A program made the position numbers and the translations under genes. From the NCBI GenBank assembly GCA_030446745.1, contig JAUJMS010000010.1:21805-85804 (forward strand): a DNA stretch of 64,000 nucleotides, read 5' to 3'. This document shows, piece by piece, positions 28,913 through 37,785 of the stretch (positions are counted from its first letter, which is position 1; each line of letters starts with the position of its first letter). Below the pieces are notes generated by a model. It was not told the DNA's origin. It worked only from the letters and a program-made list of their open reading frames with translations, and did no database searches. This DNA comes from Egibacteraceae bacterium (GTDB lineage Bacteria; Actinomycetota; Nitriliruptoria; Euzebyales; Egibacteraceae).

Positions 28913-29722
28913 TCAGCCCGTCGGCGGCGGGTCGACGCGCCCGTTGACGACGCGCCAGACGCCGAGGTCGCGGATCGCCGCGTCAGCATCGACGTGCGTG
29001 CGCGTGCCCGCGACGATCGCGAGCGCCGCACGACCCGTCGAACGGACGACCGTTGCCCTGCGCGCGGCGCGCTCCACGTCATGCGCGTCGATGGTGTGGG
29101 ACACCTCGGCGACGAGCCACACCTCCTCGCCGTCACGGCGTCCGCGCGCGACGACGTCGGCCAAGCGAACCTCGTCGGCGTCGTCCTCGGTGATCTGGCC
29201 AGCCTTCACCGCGGCGCCCACGAAATCCTGGATCTCGTCCGGACTCAGCGCGTGGATGCTCTTGGCGATGCGCTGGAAGTAGGCGTAGGCGCGGTTGCGA
29301 TAGCGCTCCTCGAGCACCCATCCCTCGAGCCAGCCCACACGGTCCGACAGGTGTCCGACCGCCTTGACGAGGGCCGCGATGTCCTTCGTGTTCTGCTCCT
29401 GGAGCCTGAGGATCCCCACCATGGTGTCCTGCAGCTGCGCGAGTGTGGCCTGCTGCTGCGCGAGTGTGGCCTGCTGCTGCTCGAGTGTGGCCTGCTGCTG
29501 CTCGAGCATCGCTTGCTGCCCCGCCATGGTGGCCTGGTGCTGCGCGAGCGTTCCTGCCATCTCTCGCAGCGTGGCGCGCACGTCGTCGAGACCGCGCTCG
29601 AGGTGCTGGACGACCGGTGGCAGCGTCAGCAGGTCGTCGGTGAGCACCGCTCGCCGAAGCTCGTCCCGGACCTTCGGGTCGTGCCGGACAGCGGCGAGGA
29701 GCGCATCGATGTCGTACGCCAT
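28913..29722 (-). CDS. DUF3782-like protein: coiled coil plus predicted PD-(D/E)XK-like C-terminal domain
   Basis: Heptad 'MLEQQQATLEQQQATLAQQQATLAQLQDTM', then 'VGWLEGWVLEERYRNRAYAYFQRIA...LADVVARGRRDGEEVWLVAEVSHTIDAHDVERAARRA'. Confidence 0.65.
   Translation of the reverse strand: MAYDIDALLAAVRHDPKVRDELRRAVLTDDLLTLPPVVQHLERGLDDVRATLREMAGTLAQHQATMAGQQAMLEQQQATLEQQQATLAQQQATLAQLQDTMVGILRLQEQNTKDIAALVKAVGHLSDRVGWLEGWVLEERYRNRAYAYFQRIAKSIHALSPDEIQDFVGAAVKAGQITEDDADEVRLADVVARGRRDGEEVWLVAEVSHTIDAHDVERAARRATVVRSTGRAALAIVAGTRTHVDADAAIRDLGVWRVVNGRVDPPPTG
29430..29530 (-). repeat. 21-bp tandem repeats encoding (QQQATL[A/E]) heptads
   Basis: Repeated 'ctgctgctgcgcgagtgtggc' / 'ctgctgctcgagtgtggc...' units in DNA. 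Confidence 0.85.
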
Positions 29723-29790
29723 GGGATCCCTCCCGCGGCCAGCGTAACGCGGTGGACGAAGGCTTCGCCGTCCGGGATGCGGCGGGTTCG

Positions 29791-30036
29791 CTAGCGGCGG
29801 CGGGCGCGGTCGAGGAACGCCGTCATCTGCCCGCGGGTCACCTCGGCCTTCGGGCAGAACCGGTCGTCGGCCCAACCCGATGTGATGCCGGTCGCGGCGA
29901 CCGCAGCGATGGCGCGGCTGGGCGGGTCGTCACGGTCGACGTCGCGAAAGCCCGCCGGTGTGGCCGGCGCTGCCGGCGCGGGCAATGCGGTTGATTGCGG
30001 CGCGGTGCGGCGATCGGGCGATGTCGCGGAACTCGT
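29791..30036 (-). pseudogene. S-layer homology (SLH) domain remnant downstream of the M23 peptidase
   Basis: 'DEFRDIARSPHRAAINRIA' and, in another frame, 'AGFRDVDRDDPPSRAIAAVAATGITSGWADDRFCPKAEVTRGQMTAFLDRARRR'. Confidence 0.55.
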
Positions 30037-30039
30037 CGG

Positions 30040-30771
30040 TCACCGCGGGAAGAGCTGTCCCGGGTAGTCGCCGCGCCGTTCTGCGGCCCGCAGCGAGTAA
30101 TAGGGGTTGATCCGCTCGGGGTCATAGCCGTCGAGTTGGATTCGTGGGTCGTCGAGTTCGGGATCCTCAATCTCGAAGTGCAGGTGCGGCGCGGTCGCCT
30201 CCGCGTTGCCGGAGTCGCCGACCCAGCCGAGTAGCTGGCCGCGCACCACCTCAGAGCCTTGCTCCAGACCCTTGGCGTAGGCGTGCTCCGGTCCGCCCTT
30301 GCCGTCGTCGGTGCCCGGCGTGTCGTTGTTGAGGTGGACGTAGCTGTAGCGCCGGCCGTTCTTGGCGCACACCGTGATCATGTAGCCGTACGACGGCATC
30401 GGCCCGTCGATGCCGGGGATCCAGCAGATCGTGCCGCGCTTCGCGGCGTGGACCTTCTGGCCCTTCTTCGCCATCACGTCGGTAGCCTGGTGCACCCGCC
30501 CGCCGCCGCGCGGCGCGTGGTACGTGTCGATGTAATCCGTCGGCCCCGCGACGGGGAAGGTGAGGCGGATGACCTGCTCGTAGCCAACGCGGTGCGCGGC
30601 GCCGGCGGGCCCGGCGACCGCGGTCAACAGCGCGACGGAGACGGCGGCGGCGAACAGTGCGCGCCCGCGGGCGCGCCAGCGCGAAAAGACGACAGGCATA
30701 GCGCCAGTGTCGACCCTCGCGGCCAGCGCCCTTAGTGGCCGCCCGGACACCCCCGGGCGCCTGGGGTTCAA
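30040..30771 (-). CDS. Secreted M23 family peptidase
   Basis: Signal peptide-like N-terminus; 'GGGRVHQATDVMAKKGQKVHAAKRGTI...LLGWVGDSGNAEATAPHLHFEIEDP'. Start could be internal (MPVVFSRW). Confidence 0.82.
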   Translation of the reverse strand: MNPRRPGVSGRPLRALAARVDTGAMPVVFSRWRARGRALFAAAVSVALLTAVAGPAGAAHRVGYEQVIRLTFPVAGPTDYIDTYHAPRGGGRVHQATDVMAKKGQKVHAAKRGTICWIPGIDGPMPSYGYMITVCAKNGRRYSYVHLNNDTPGTDDGKGGPEHAYAKGLEQGSEVVRGQLLGWVGDSGNAEATAPHLHFEIEDPELDDPRIQLDGYDPERINPYYSLRAAERRGDYPGQLFPR

Positions 30772-30977
30772 GCGGCCTGGACCGACAACTTCTCCGCAAT
30801 CGTGTGGAACCAGGCGCCGTACTCCCGCGCGATGGTGATCTCGTCGTCGGACAGCCCCGGTTTGTCGCCGCCGCTGGACGTGAGGTGTCCTGGCCCGTAC
30901 GGGTTGCCACCGGTCCGGCTCGAGCCGATCGCCTGGATGCCGTGGCCCGCCGGCACGATGGCCTCCCTTGGTGGCAC
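30768..30977 (-). pseudogene. C-terminal fragment of WrbA-like NAD(P)H:quinone oxidoreductase
   Basis: 'GGNPYGPGHLTSSGGDKPGLSDDEITIAREYGAWFHTIAEKL' matches the WrbA C-terminal pattern; no N-terminal flavodoxin part present. Confidence 0.65.
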
Positions 30978-31038
30978 GCGAAGATGGACATCGTCAAAAT
31001 CGTGGACTCGCGACCGCCGTGGATCGTCGACGCCCCGG

Positions 31039-31863
31039 TCATTCCGAACCGCGCCCCGCCGTCGCCGCGTTGAGGCTTCCCGACCGGAAACCGTGGAGGT
31101 CCAGCGTCACGTAGGTCCAACCGAGCGCGACCAGCTCGTCGCACAGCTCCGTCGCGGCAGCGAGCACCGCCGGCATCGCGGCAGGCGACACCTCGACGCG
31201 CGCCAGCTCGCCGTGGTCACGTACCCGCAGGTCCACGCGCGGGCCGAGCCGTTCGCGCAGCCGGCGCTCGGCCATCTCGATGCGGCCCAGCCGCCGCGGG
31301 GTGACCTCCAGCCCGTACACCACGCGGCTCGCGAGACACGCCGCCGCCGGCTTGTCCCAGGTCGGCAGCCCGCGCGCACGCGCCAGCGCGCGCACGTCGG
31401 TCTTGGTCAGGGCGGCGTCGGCCAACGGCGTGACGACGCCACGCAGCGCGGCGGCGCGCTGGCCGGGGCGGTGGTCGCCGAGGTCGTCGACGATCGTGCC
31501 GACCGCGACCGTCGCGCCGCCCAGCCGGGCGCGCAGCGGCTCGAGCGCGTCGAACAATGCCGTCTTGCAGTGAAAGCAGCGGTCGCGGTCGTTGCGCCGG
31601 TACGCCGCGCGCTGCGCCTCGTCGGTCGCGACCTCGACGTGACGCACCCCCAGCGAGGCGGCGAGGTCGCGCGCCGCCGAGAGCTCCTCGGCCGGCAGCG
31701 ACGGACTGACGGCCGTCGCGGCGGTGACGCGCGGGCCCAGGACGTCGACCGCGACGGCGAGCAGGAACGACGAGTCCACGCCGCCCGAGTAGGCGACCAC
31801 GAGGTCGTCGTAACTGGCGAGCAGCGCGGTCAGACGCCGCTGCTTCGCGTTGGCGGTCAGCAT
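31039..31863 (-). CDS. larE: ATP-dependent sacrificial sulfur transferase LarE
   Basis: PP-loop 'LVVAYSGGVDSSFLLAVA', 'NDRDRCFHCKTALFDAL', 'PTWDKPAAACLASRVVYG'. Confidence 0.9.
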   Translation of the reverse strand: MLTANAKQRRLTALLASYDDLVVAYSGGVDSSFLLAVAVDVLGPRVTAATAVSPSLPAEELSAARDLAASLGVRHVEVATDEAQRAAYRRNDRDRCFHCKTALFDALEPLRARLGGATVAVGTIVDDLGDHRPGQRAAALRGVVTPLADAALTKTDVRALARARGLPTWDKPAAACLASRVVYGLEVTPRRLGRIEMAERRLRERLGPRVDLRVRDHGELARVEVSPAAMPAVLAAATELCDELVALGWTYVTLDLHGFRSGSLNAATAGRGSE

Positions 31864-31984
31864 GGCGGCAGTGTGCCACCACACGCTGAGACGTCGGCCG
31901 GGCGTCAGTCGTCTCGCACGGCGACCCGCACGCCGCGCCTTGTCACCGACGGCACCGTTTCCGCAACGCCCGTGACAAGGCCCG

Positions 31985-32015
31985 GCGGGGCGCAGCAGTC
32001 GCGGGGGCTGCCCCG
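31985..32015 (-). terminator. Hairpin terminator candidate downstream of the dynamin-like gene pair
   Basis: 'gcggggcgcagcagtcgcgggggctgccccgc' inverted repeat in the intergenic space. Confidence 0.4.
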
Positions 32016-32030
32016 CGTCAGCCGCCCGCC

Positions 32031-33590
32031 TCAGCCGCCGGCGTCGGCCAGCGCCGGGGCGAGCCGGTCGTGGGCGGCGAGTTCGCGGCGCTGCGGGGCG
32101 AGAGCCCGTTCCTCGGCGGCGGTCGCGACCGCGGCGCGCAACCGGCGCAGCACCCGGGCGCGGTGGCGCCGCGCCCCGACGGCCGCCAGCCGCCGGCGCA
32201 GCGCCGCGGTGACGAGCAGCGCGAGCGCCCCGCCGAGCGCGAGCAGCGTCGGCCACGGCACCTGCCCGACCCTCGGGGTCGGCGGCGCCGGGAGCTGCAG
32301 CCACGCGACGGCACCCAGCGCGCACAACCACACGACGCCGACCAGGGTCGCGGCCTCGAACGCCGTGCCGACGACGGCGAACACCCGCCACCACAGCCGC
32401 GGCCGGACGTCGTGGACGGCGACGCGGTCCAGCGCCTTCGCGACGGCGAGCGGGAGCTCGTCGGCGAGCCCGCGCCCCGCCGCGGCCAGCCGCGCCGGCC
32501 ACGGGTGCGGCAGCCGCCGCGCCACCGTGTCGACCAGCTCGAGCACCGCGTGTCGCACGGCGACGGGCGACACTTCGACGCCGGTCGGCAGCGGGGTACG
32601 CAGGCGCCGCAGTGGGGCGCGCAGCTGCCGAAAGCGTCGCAGCACCCGCGCGGTGAGCAGGGGGCGCCCCGTGTCGTTGGCGTCGTCGCGGTAGCTGCGC
32701 GCCCCGGCGTCGGCGAGCGCCTCGACGCCGGCGGCGGTGGCCAGCGCCGCGGCGAGGCGGTCGGCGTCGAGCGACACGCGGCGGTCGTCACCGACCTGTT
32801 CGCGCAGCGCCGCGGCGACGCGGCATACGTCGGCGGTGATGCGCTCGGCGACCGCGCGCCGTTCGCGCACGAATCGGGCGATCAGCGCCCGCAGCTCGGC
32901 GATCCCCTCGCCGGTGCGCGCGGACGTCGCGAGCAGCGTCGCCTTGCGCAGTCCCGCGCCGGCGAGCAGCCGCGCGAGGTCGTCGCGGACCGCGCGCCGC
33001 GCGCCCGCGTCGAGCTCGTCGGTGCGGTTGAGCACCACGACGACGACGCGCGCGTGCTGTGCCAGCTGGCGCAGGTAGCCGTCGTGCAGCGCCCGCTGCG
33101 CGTACTTCAGCGGGTCGACGACCCACACGAGCACGTCGACGCGCGCGACGAAGCGGTCGACGGTGATCCGGTGGTCCGGCGCGACGGAGTCGTGGTCGGG
33201 GAGGTCGAGCAGCACCAGACCCTCGGGCGCGTCGGGCCCTGCCGCGGCGACGTGGCGGCGGCGCACGCCGAGCCAGTCGAGCACCGCGGTGGTCGCGGCC
33301 GGGTCGCCGACCGCCCAACTGGTGACCTCGGCCGTCACGGGGCGGACCGCGCCGACGCGCGACAGCGGCGCCCCGGCGAGCGTGTTGAACAGCGACGACT
33401 TGCCGCTGCCGGTGCCGCCGGCGAGCGCGACGACGACCGCCTGGGCGCCGCGCGCGAGGCGTTCGCGCGCCGTGTCGGTGACGGCGCGCGCCTCGGCGAC
33501 CAGCGCGTCGTCGAGCCGGTCCTGCGCGAGGGCGACGACCTCGTCGAGTGCGGTCAGCCGCCCGGCGAGGTCGAGCCGGCCGTCAGCCAC
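32031..33590 (-). CDS. Dynamin-like/50S-binding-type large GTPase 2
   Basis: G1 'VVVALAGGTGSGKSSLFNTLAG', G3 'VLLDLPDHDSV', G4 'VVLNRTDEL'; hydrophobic C-terminal region. Confidence 0.8.
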   Translation of the reverse strand: MADGRLDLAGRLTALDEVVALAQDRLDDALVAEARAVTDTARERLARGAQAVVVALAGGTGSGKSSLFNTLAGAPLSRVGAVRPVTAEVTSWAVGDPAATTAVLDWLGVRRRHVAAAGPDAPEGLVLLDLPDHDSVAPDHRITVDRFVARVDVLVWVVDPLKYAQRALHDGYLRQLAQHARVVVVVLNRTDELDAGARRAVRDDLARLLAGAGLRKATLLATSARTGEGIAELRALIARFVRERRAVAERITADVCRVAAALREQVGDDRRVSLDADRLAAALATAAGVEALADAGARSYRDDANDTGRPLLTARVLRRFRQLRAPLRRLRTPLPTGVEVSPVAVRHAVLELVDTVARRLPHPWPARLAAAGRGLADELPLAVAKALDRVAVHDVRPRLWWRVFAVVGTAFEAATLVGVVWLCALGAVAWLQLPAPPTPRVGQVPWPTLLALGGALALLVTAALRRRLAAVGARRHRARVLRRLRAAVATAAEERALAPQRRELAAHDRLAPALADAGG

Positions 33591-35319
33591 CGGCGCTGCG
33601 GGCGGCGACGAGCCGGTCGCAGGCGGCCTCGAGCGCCGCCGCCTCGTCCGGGTCGGGCGTCACATCGGCCAGCGCCGCGGTGAACCGCGCTCGCTCCTCG
33701 GTGGCGAGATCGGCGAACCGTGCGAGCAGATCCTGGCGCGCCTCGGCGACCAGGGCGCGAAGGTTGGCCTCGCCGAGCAGCTTCACGAGCAGGCCCTGGT
33801 TCGCGGCACCGGCCGCCGCGGCGATGCCGACCTCCGCGCCGGTGATCCCGGCCGACGCCATCGCGAGCAGGATCGCCGAGGTCGCCGCGACGCTGACGAC
33901 CGACGAGACGACCCGCGCCTGCAGGCGTCGAGACGCTCCCGCCGACGCGACGAGGTCGGCGACGTGGCGCTGCCAGTCGCGCACGGCCGTCTCGGCGCGG
34001 TCATCCAGCCCGTCGCTGCGCCGCGGCGCGACGCCGGCGTCGGCGACCAGCCGCCGCCCAGCGGGCGTGGCTGCCCAGCGGGCGACGACCTCGGCGGCGG
34101 CGAGGTCGGCGAGCTGCCCGATGAGCCCCGCGACGGTGTCGGCGACCTCGACGCGGACCTGACGCTCCAGGCGCTGTTCCTCGCCGACGCCGACGTTGGC
34201 GAGCAGCGACTTCACCCACGCGCGCGCCTGGCCGGTCGCGGCCTCGGTCAGCTTCAGCGCACGACCGGCGCCGACGAAGCGGTCCCAGCGGGCGACGACC
34301 TCCTGGCGCAGCGGCAGCCCCTCGTCGAGCGCGGCGGCGAACTGTCGGCGGGCGTCGTCGTACGCGGCGTCGACGTCGCCGGCCAGGGCCGCGGTCAGCC
34401 GCGCCTCGTCGTCGAGCGCCTCGATGAGCGTGCCGACCTCACCGGGCACCGCGTCGAGCGCCCCGCGCAGCGTCTGCAGGCGGTGCGCGCGGCGCGCCGC
34501 GGCATCGCCGAGCGACGCGAGCCAGCCGCGCAGCTCCGTCGCGACGGTGCCCGGCAGCCGCCCGTGGCTGATGGTGGTCACCGGCACGGTGAACAGGCGG
34601 ACCGCGTCGAGGCCCTCGGCGGCGAGCTTGCCGCGGAAGTCCGCTGTCACCTCGGCGACGTCGGCGTCGTGGACCTGCGTCAGCACAACCGCCAGCGCGG
34701 TGCGCCGGGCCCGCGCGCGGCGCAGGTAACGCATCGACTCCTCGTCGGCGTACTTGCCGGCGGTGGTGAACCACAGCCACAGGTCCGCGGCGTCGAGCAG
34801 CTGGTCGGCCAGGGCGCGGTTGGCGCTGCTGACCGAGTCGACGTCGGGCGCGTCGACGACGGCCAGGCCCGGGGGGATGGCGGCGCTGCGCACGAGCCGC
34901 AGCTCGTCGCTGCTGTCCCCGCCGGCGGCCGGGGCGTCGCCCTCGACGCGCGGCAGCGCCGGCAGGACCCGGTCGCCGGCAAACCACTCGACGTCGCCGG
35001 GATGGCACACCAGCGCCGGCGCGAACGTCGTCGGCCGCAGCGGTCCGGTGGCGAGCAGCTCCTTGCCGACCAGCGTGTTGACGAACGTCGACTTGCCGGC
35101 GCCGGTGACGCCGCCGGCGACGACGAGCAGCGGTGCGTCCAGGTCGCGCAGCCGCGCGGCGTGGCCGTCGAGGTCGCGCGCGAGCCGGTCGCGCGCGGCG
35201 ACGCGCTCGGCCCGCGCGGGGTGGTCCAAGGCGAAGGTGGTTCGCGCGACGGCGGCGCGCAGCTCTTCCAACGCCTGGGGCAGTCCGGCGGTGGCCACGC
35301 TCGCGTCGGTCGATGTCAC
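33583..35319 (-). CDS. Dynamin-family GTPase 1
   Basis: G1 'LLVVAGGVTGAGKSTFVNTLVGKELLATGPLRPTT', G3 'LAVVDAPDVDSV', G4-like 'VLTQVHDAD', TM segment 'SSVVSVAATSAILLAMASAG'. Confidence 0.8.
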   Translation of the reverse strand: MTSTDASVATAGLPQALEELRAAVARTTFALDHPARAERVAARDRLARDLDGHAARLRDLDAPLLVVAGGVTGAGKSTFVNTLVGKELLATGPLRPTTFAPALVCHPGDVEWFAGDRVLPALPRVEGDAPAAGGDSSDELRLVRSAAIPPGLAVVDAPDVDSVSSANRALADQLLDAADLWLWFTTAGKYADEESMRYLRRARARRTALAVVLTQVHDADVAEVTADFRGKLAAEGLDAVRLFTVPVTTISHGRLPGTVATELRGWLASLGDAAARRAHRLQTLRGALDAVPGEVGTLIEALDDEARLTAALAGDVDAAYDDARRQFAAALDEGLPLRQEVVARWDRFVGAGRALKLTEAATGQARAWVKSLLANVGVGEEQRLERQVRVEVADTVAGLIGQLADLAAAEVVARWAATPAGRRLVADAGVAPRRSDGLDDRAETAVRDWQRHVADLVASAGASRRLQARVVSSVVSVAATSAILLAMASAGITGAEVGIAAAAGAANQGLLVKLLGEANLRALVAEARQDLLARFADLATEERARFTAALADVTPDPDEAAALEAACDRLVAARSAGG

Positions 35320-35361
35320 GGGCTGGATGTACCCACCCGGCGCCCCGTCGCCGCGCGCGCG

Positions 35362-35640
35362 TCAGCCCCCGGCCACGGCGGGGATGATCGACACCGTCGC
35401 ACCGTCACGCACGGGGGTAGCAAGCCCTTGACCGAAGCGGATGTCCTCGTCGTCGACGAAGATGTTGACGAACCGCCGGACGGCGCCACGGTGGTCGAGC
35501 AACCGCTCGGCGACGCCGGGATGAGCGGCGTCGAGCGCCGCGACGACGCCGGCGACGTCGTCGCCCGCCACCTCGACGGTGGCCTGTCCGCCGGTGACGG
35601 TGCGCAGCGGGGTGGGGATGCGGACGGTCGCGGTCATCAT
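35362..35640 (-). CDS. MoaD/ThiS-like sulfur carrier protein (ubiquitin-like, C-terminal GG)
   Basis: 92 aa, 'VRIPTPLRTVTGGQATVEVAGDDVAGVVAALDAAHPGVAERLLD...VNIFVDDEDIRF...VSIIPAVAGG*'. Confidence 0.85.
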   Translation of the reverse strand: MMTATVRIPTPLRTVTGGQATVEVAGDDVAGVVAALDAAHPGVAERLLDHRGAVRRFVNIFVDDEDIRFGQGLATPVRDGATVSIIPAVAGG

Positions 35641-36881
35641 CGCTCCTGGAGCCGCACGGCGGCGGCGAACTCGTCGAGGGTCGGCGTGATCGTCGTCGTG
35701 GGGCCATACGCGTTGCCCAGCGCGTCGAGGGTTTTCAGCCCATGGCCCGAGATCACCGCGACGGTGCGCTCGTCGGGTTCGATGCGCCCCTGGGCGACGA
35801 GCTTGCGCAACACCCCGACGGTCACCCCGCCCGCCGTCTCGGTGAAGATGCCCTCCGTGCGGGCGAGCAGCGCGATGGCGTCGACGATCTCGGCGTCGGA
35901 CACGTCGTCCATCGCGCCACCGGTCCGCCGCACGGCGTCGAGGGCGTAGTAGCCGTCGGCAGGGTCGCCGATCGCCAGGGACTTGGCAATCGTGTCGGGG
36001 ACGACCGGTCGGATCGTGTCGGCGCCGCCGCGGTGGGCGGTCGCGATCGGCGCGCAGCCGCTGGCCTGCGCACCGGAGATCCGCCACGGCGTGTCCGCGA
36101 CGAGCTCGAGGTCGACCAGCTCGCCGAACGCCTTGTCGATCTTGACGAGCATGGCCCCCGACGCCATCGGCGCGACGACGTGGTCGGGCAGGCGCCAGCC
36201 GAGCTGCTCGGCGATCTCGTAGCCGATGGTCTTCGAGCCCTCGGCGTAGTAGGGCCGGACGTTGACGTTGACGAAGGCCCAGCCGTACTCGCCGGCCGCT
36301 TCGCCGCACAGGCGGTTCACCTCGTCGTAGGTGCCCTTCACCGCGACGAGGGTCGGTCCGTACACGGCGGTCGCGACGACTTTCGCCCGTTCGAGGTCGG
36401 CGGGGACCACGACGACGGCGCGCATCCCGGCCGCGGCGGCGTGCGCGGCGACGGACTGGGCGAGATTGCCCGTTGACGCGCACGCGGCGGTGTCGAAGCC
36501 GAGGCGCCGGGCGGCGGTCAGAGCCACCGACACGACCCGGTCCTTGAACGAGTGCGTCGGGTTGGCGCTGTCGTTTTTCAGCCACAGGTCCGACAGCCCG
36601 AGCGCCGCGCCGAGCCGCGGCGCCGCGACGAGCGGCGTGACGCCGGCACCCAGGTCGACGCGGTCGTCGGCGGTCGTGCCCGGCAGCTGTGGCAGCAGGT
36701 CGGCGTAGCGCCACAACGTCGGCGGGCCCTCGGCGATGCCTTCCCGCGTGACGGCGCCGCGCATCGCGTCGTAGTCGTACGCGACCTCCAGCGGCCCGAA
36801 GCAGAACTCGCACGCATGGACCGCGGCGACCTCCACGGCGTGGCCGCACTCACGGCATCGCAACCCGGTGACGTAGCTCAT
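35637..36881 (-). CDS. thrC: Threonine synthase
   Basis: 'YVTGLRCRECGHAVEV', PLP motif 'NDSANPTHSFKDRVVSVALT', 'ACASTGNLAQSVAAHAAAAGM'. Confidence 0.88.
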   Translation of the reverse strand: MSYVTGLRCRECGHAVEVAAVHACEFCFGPLEVAYDYDAMRGAVTREGIAEGPPTLWRYADLLPQLPGTTADDRVDLGAGVTPLVAAPRLGAALGLSDLWLKNDSANPTHSFKDRVVSVALTAARRLGFDTAACASTGNLAQSVAAHAAAAGMRAVVVVPADLERAKVVATAVYGPTLVAVKGTYDEVNRLCGEAAGEYGWAFVNVNVRPYYAEGSKTIGYEIAEQLGWRLPDHVVAPMASGAMLVKIDKAFGELVDLELVADTPWRISGAQASGCAPIATAHRGGADTIRPVVPDTIAKSLAIGDPADGYYALDAVRRTGGAMDDVSDAEIVDAIALLARTEGIFTETAGGVTVGVLRKLVAQGRIEPDERTVAVISGHGLKTLDALGNAYGPTTTITPTLDEFAAAVRLQER

Positions 36882-36909
36882 CGCAGTCCTCGCCTCGGAA
36901 CGTAACAAC

Positions 36910-36930
36910 GCCTCCCGACGAGCGGGAGGC
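36910..36930. promoter_or_regulatory. Perfect 8-bp inverted repeat upstream of thrC
   Basis: gcctcccg-acgag-cgggaggc. Confidence 0.5.
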
Positions 36931-37130
36931 GGCGGCGAGCGATCGCGACCATCTTCCCCCGTGCGGGGCCGGATGTCGCACCGTCCCGACCGCGCGGGCG
37001 CGCGAGCGGGGGGTTGCGGAGGCGTCAGCGGGCCGGGTCCCTCAGCCTCTCGTGATGGCGTGCGTATGCGGTTGTGTGCCCAACCTTGACACTGCCGGGG
37101 GGCTGCCGCAACCCGACGGTCGGCCGCGTC

Positions 37131-37784
37131 TTACCCCGGCCAGTCGGCGCCGACGAGGACGTGCAGGTCGACGCTGTCGCTGAACGCCGTGTTCGGCGCC
37201 ACCTCGCCGAAGCGCTCGTCGCGGTCGCGCAGCGCCTCGGCCTCCGCCTCGTGGCCGTCTGTGGCGAGCACCGTCGTGGCCGCAACATCGGTTCCGGCCG
37301 GGTTCACGACGACGACGTCGTAGCCGAGGTCACGCAGCGTCTCGGCGGCGTCGGCCGCCTGCTCGCCGGTGCCCACACCGTCGAGCACCTGGACGCTGGT
37401 CTGCGCCGGCGGCGGAACGTCGTCGTCCCGCCGCGCGACGTCGTCGCCCCGCTTCTTGTCGTCTTCACCGTCCTCCAGCTCGGGGATGGTCAGCTTCTCC
37501 TCCGGCTCTGGGCGGCGCGCCGGCCGCGGACGCTTCGACGGCGCCGCACGCGGGCGCGGGCGGGCGCTGCGCTCGGGCGTCGGCGCGGCGCTCGCCGTGG
37601 GCGCCTCACCGCTGACTCCCGGTTCGAGTACCACCGCGGGACCGCCGCTGCCGTCGTCGCGGCCGAGTTGCGTCAACACGCCGGTGACCAGCGCCGTGAC
37701 GGCCATGGCCACCAGCCCACCCGCGACCGCCCGCCCGAGCGAGCGGCGGAACGAGTCGTCCCCTGGCGACGTGTGACGGGCCAT
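37131..37784 (-). CDS. LytR C-terminal (LytR_C) domain membrane protein
   Basis: TM 'AVAGGLVAMAVTALVTGVLTQL', 'TSVQVLDGVGTGEQAADAAETLRDLGYDVVVVNPAG'. Confidence 0.75.
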   Translation of the reverse strand: MARHTSPGDDSFRRSLGRAVAGGLVAMAVTALVTGVLTQLGRDDGSGGPAVVLEPGVSGEAPTASAAPTPERSARPRPRAAPSKRPRPARRPEPEEKLTIPELEDGEDDKKRGDDVARRDDDVPPPAQTSVQVLDGVGTGEQAADAAETLRDLGYDVVVVNPAGTDVAATTVLATDGHEAEAEALRDRDERFGEVAPNTAFSDSVDLHVLVGADWPG

Positions 37785-37785
37785 C

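Noticed and set aside
29430-29530. 21-bp repeats considered as CRISPR or regulatory iterons
   Set aside because: In-frame heptad coding repeats, no spacers.
30802-32694. 630-aa + strand ORF
   Set aside because: Antisense to larE and the GTPase gene; no recognisable motifs.
33163-35949. 928-aa + strand ORF
   Set aside because: Antisense shadow ORF opposite two convincing dynamin-like genes; composition is Arg/Gly/Ala-rich low complexity typical of high-GC antisense frames.
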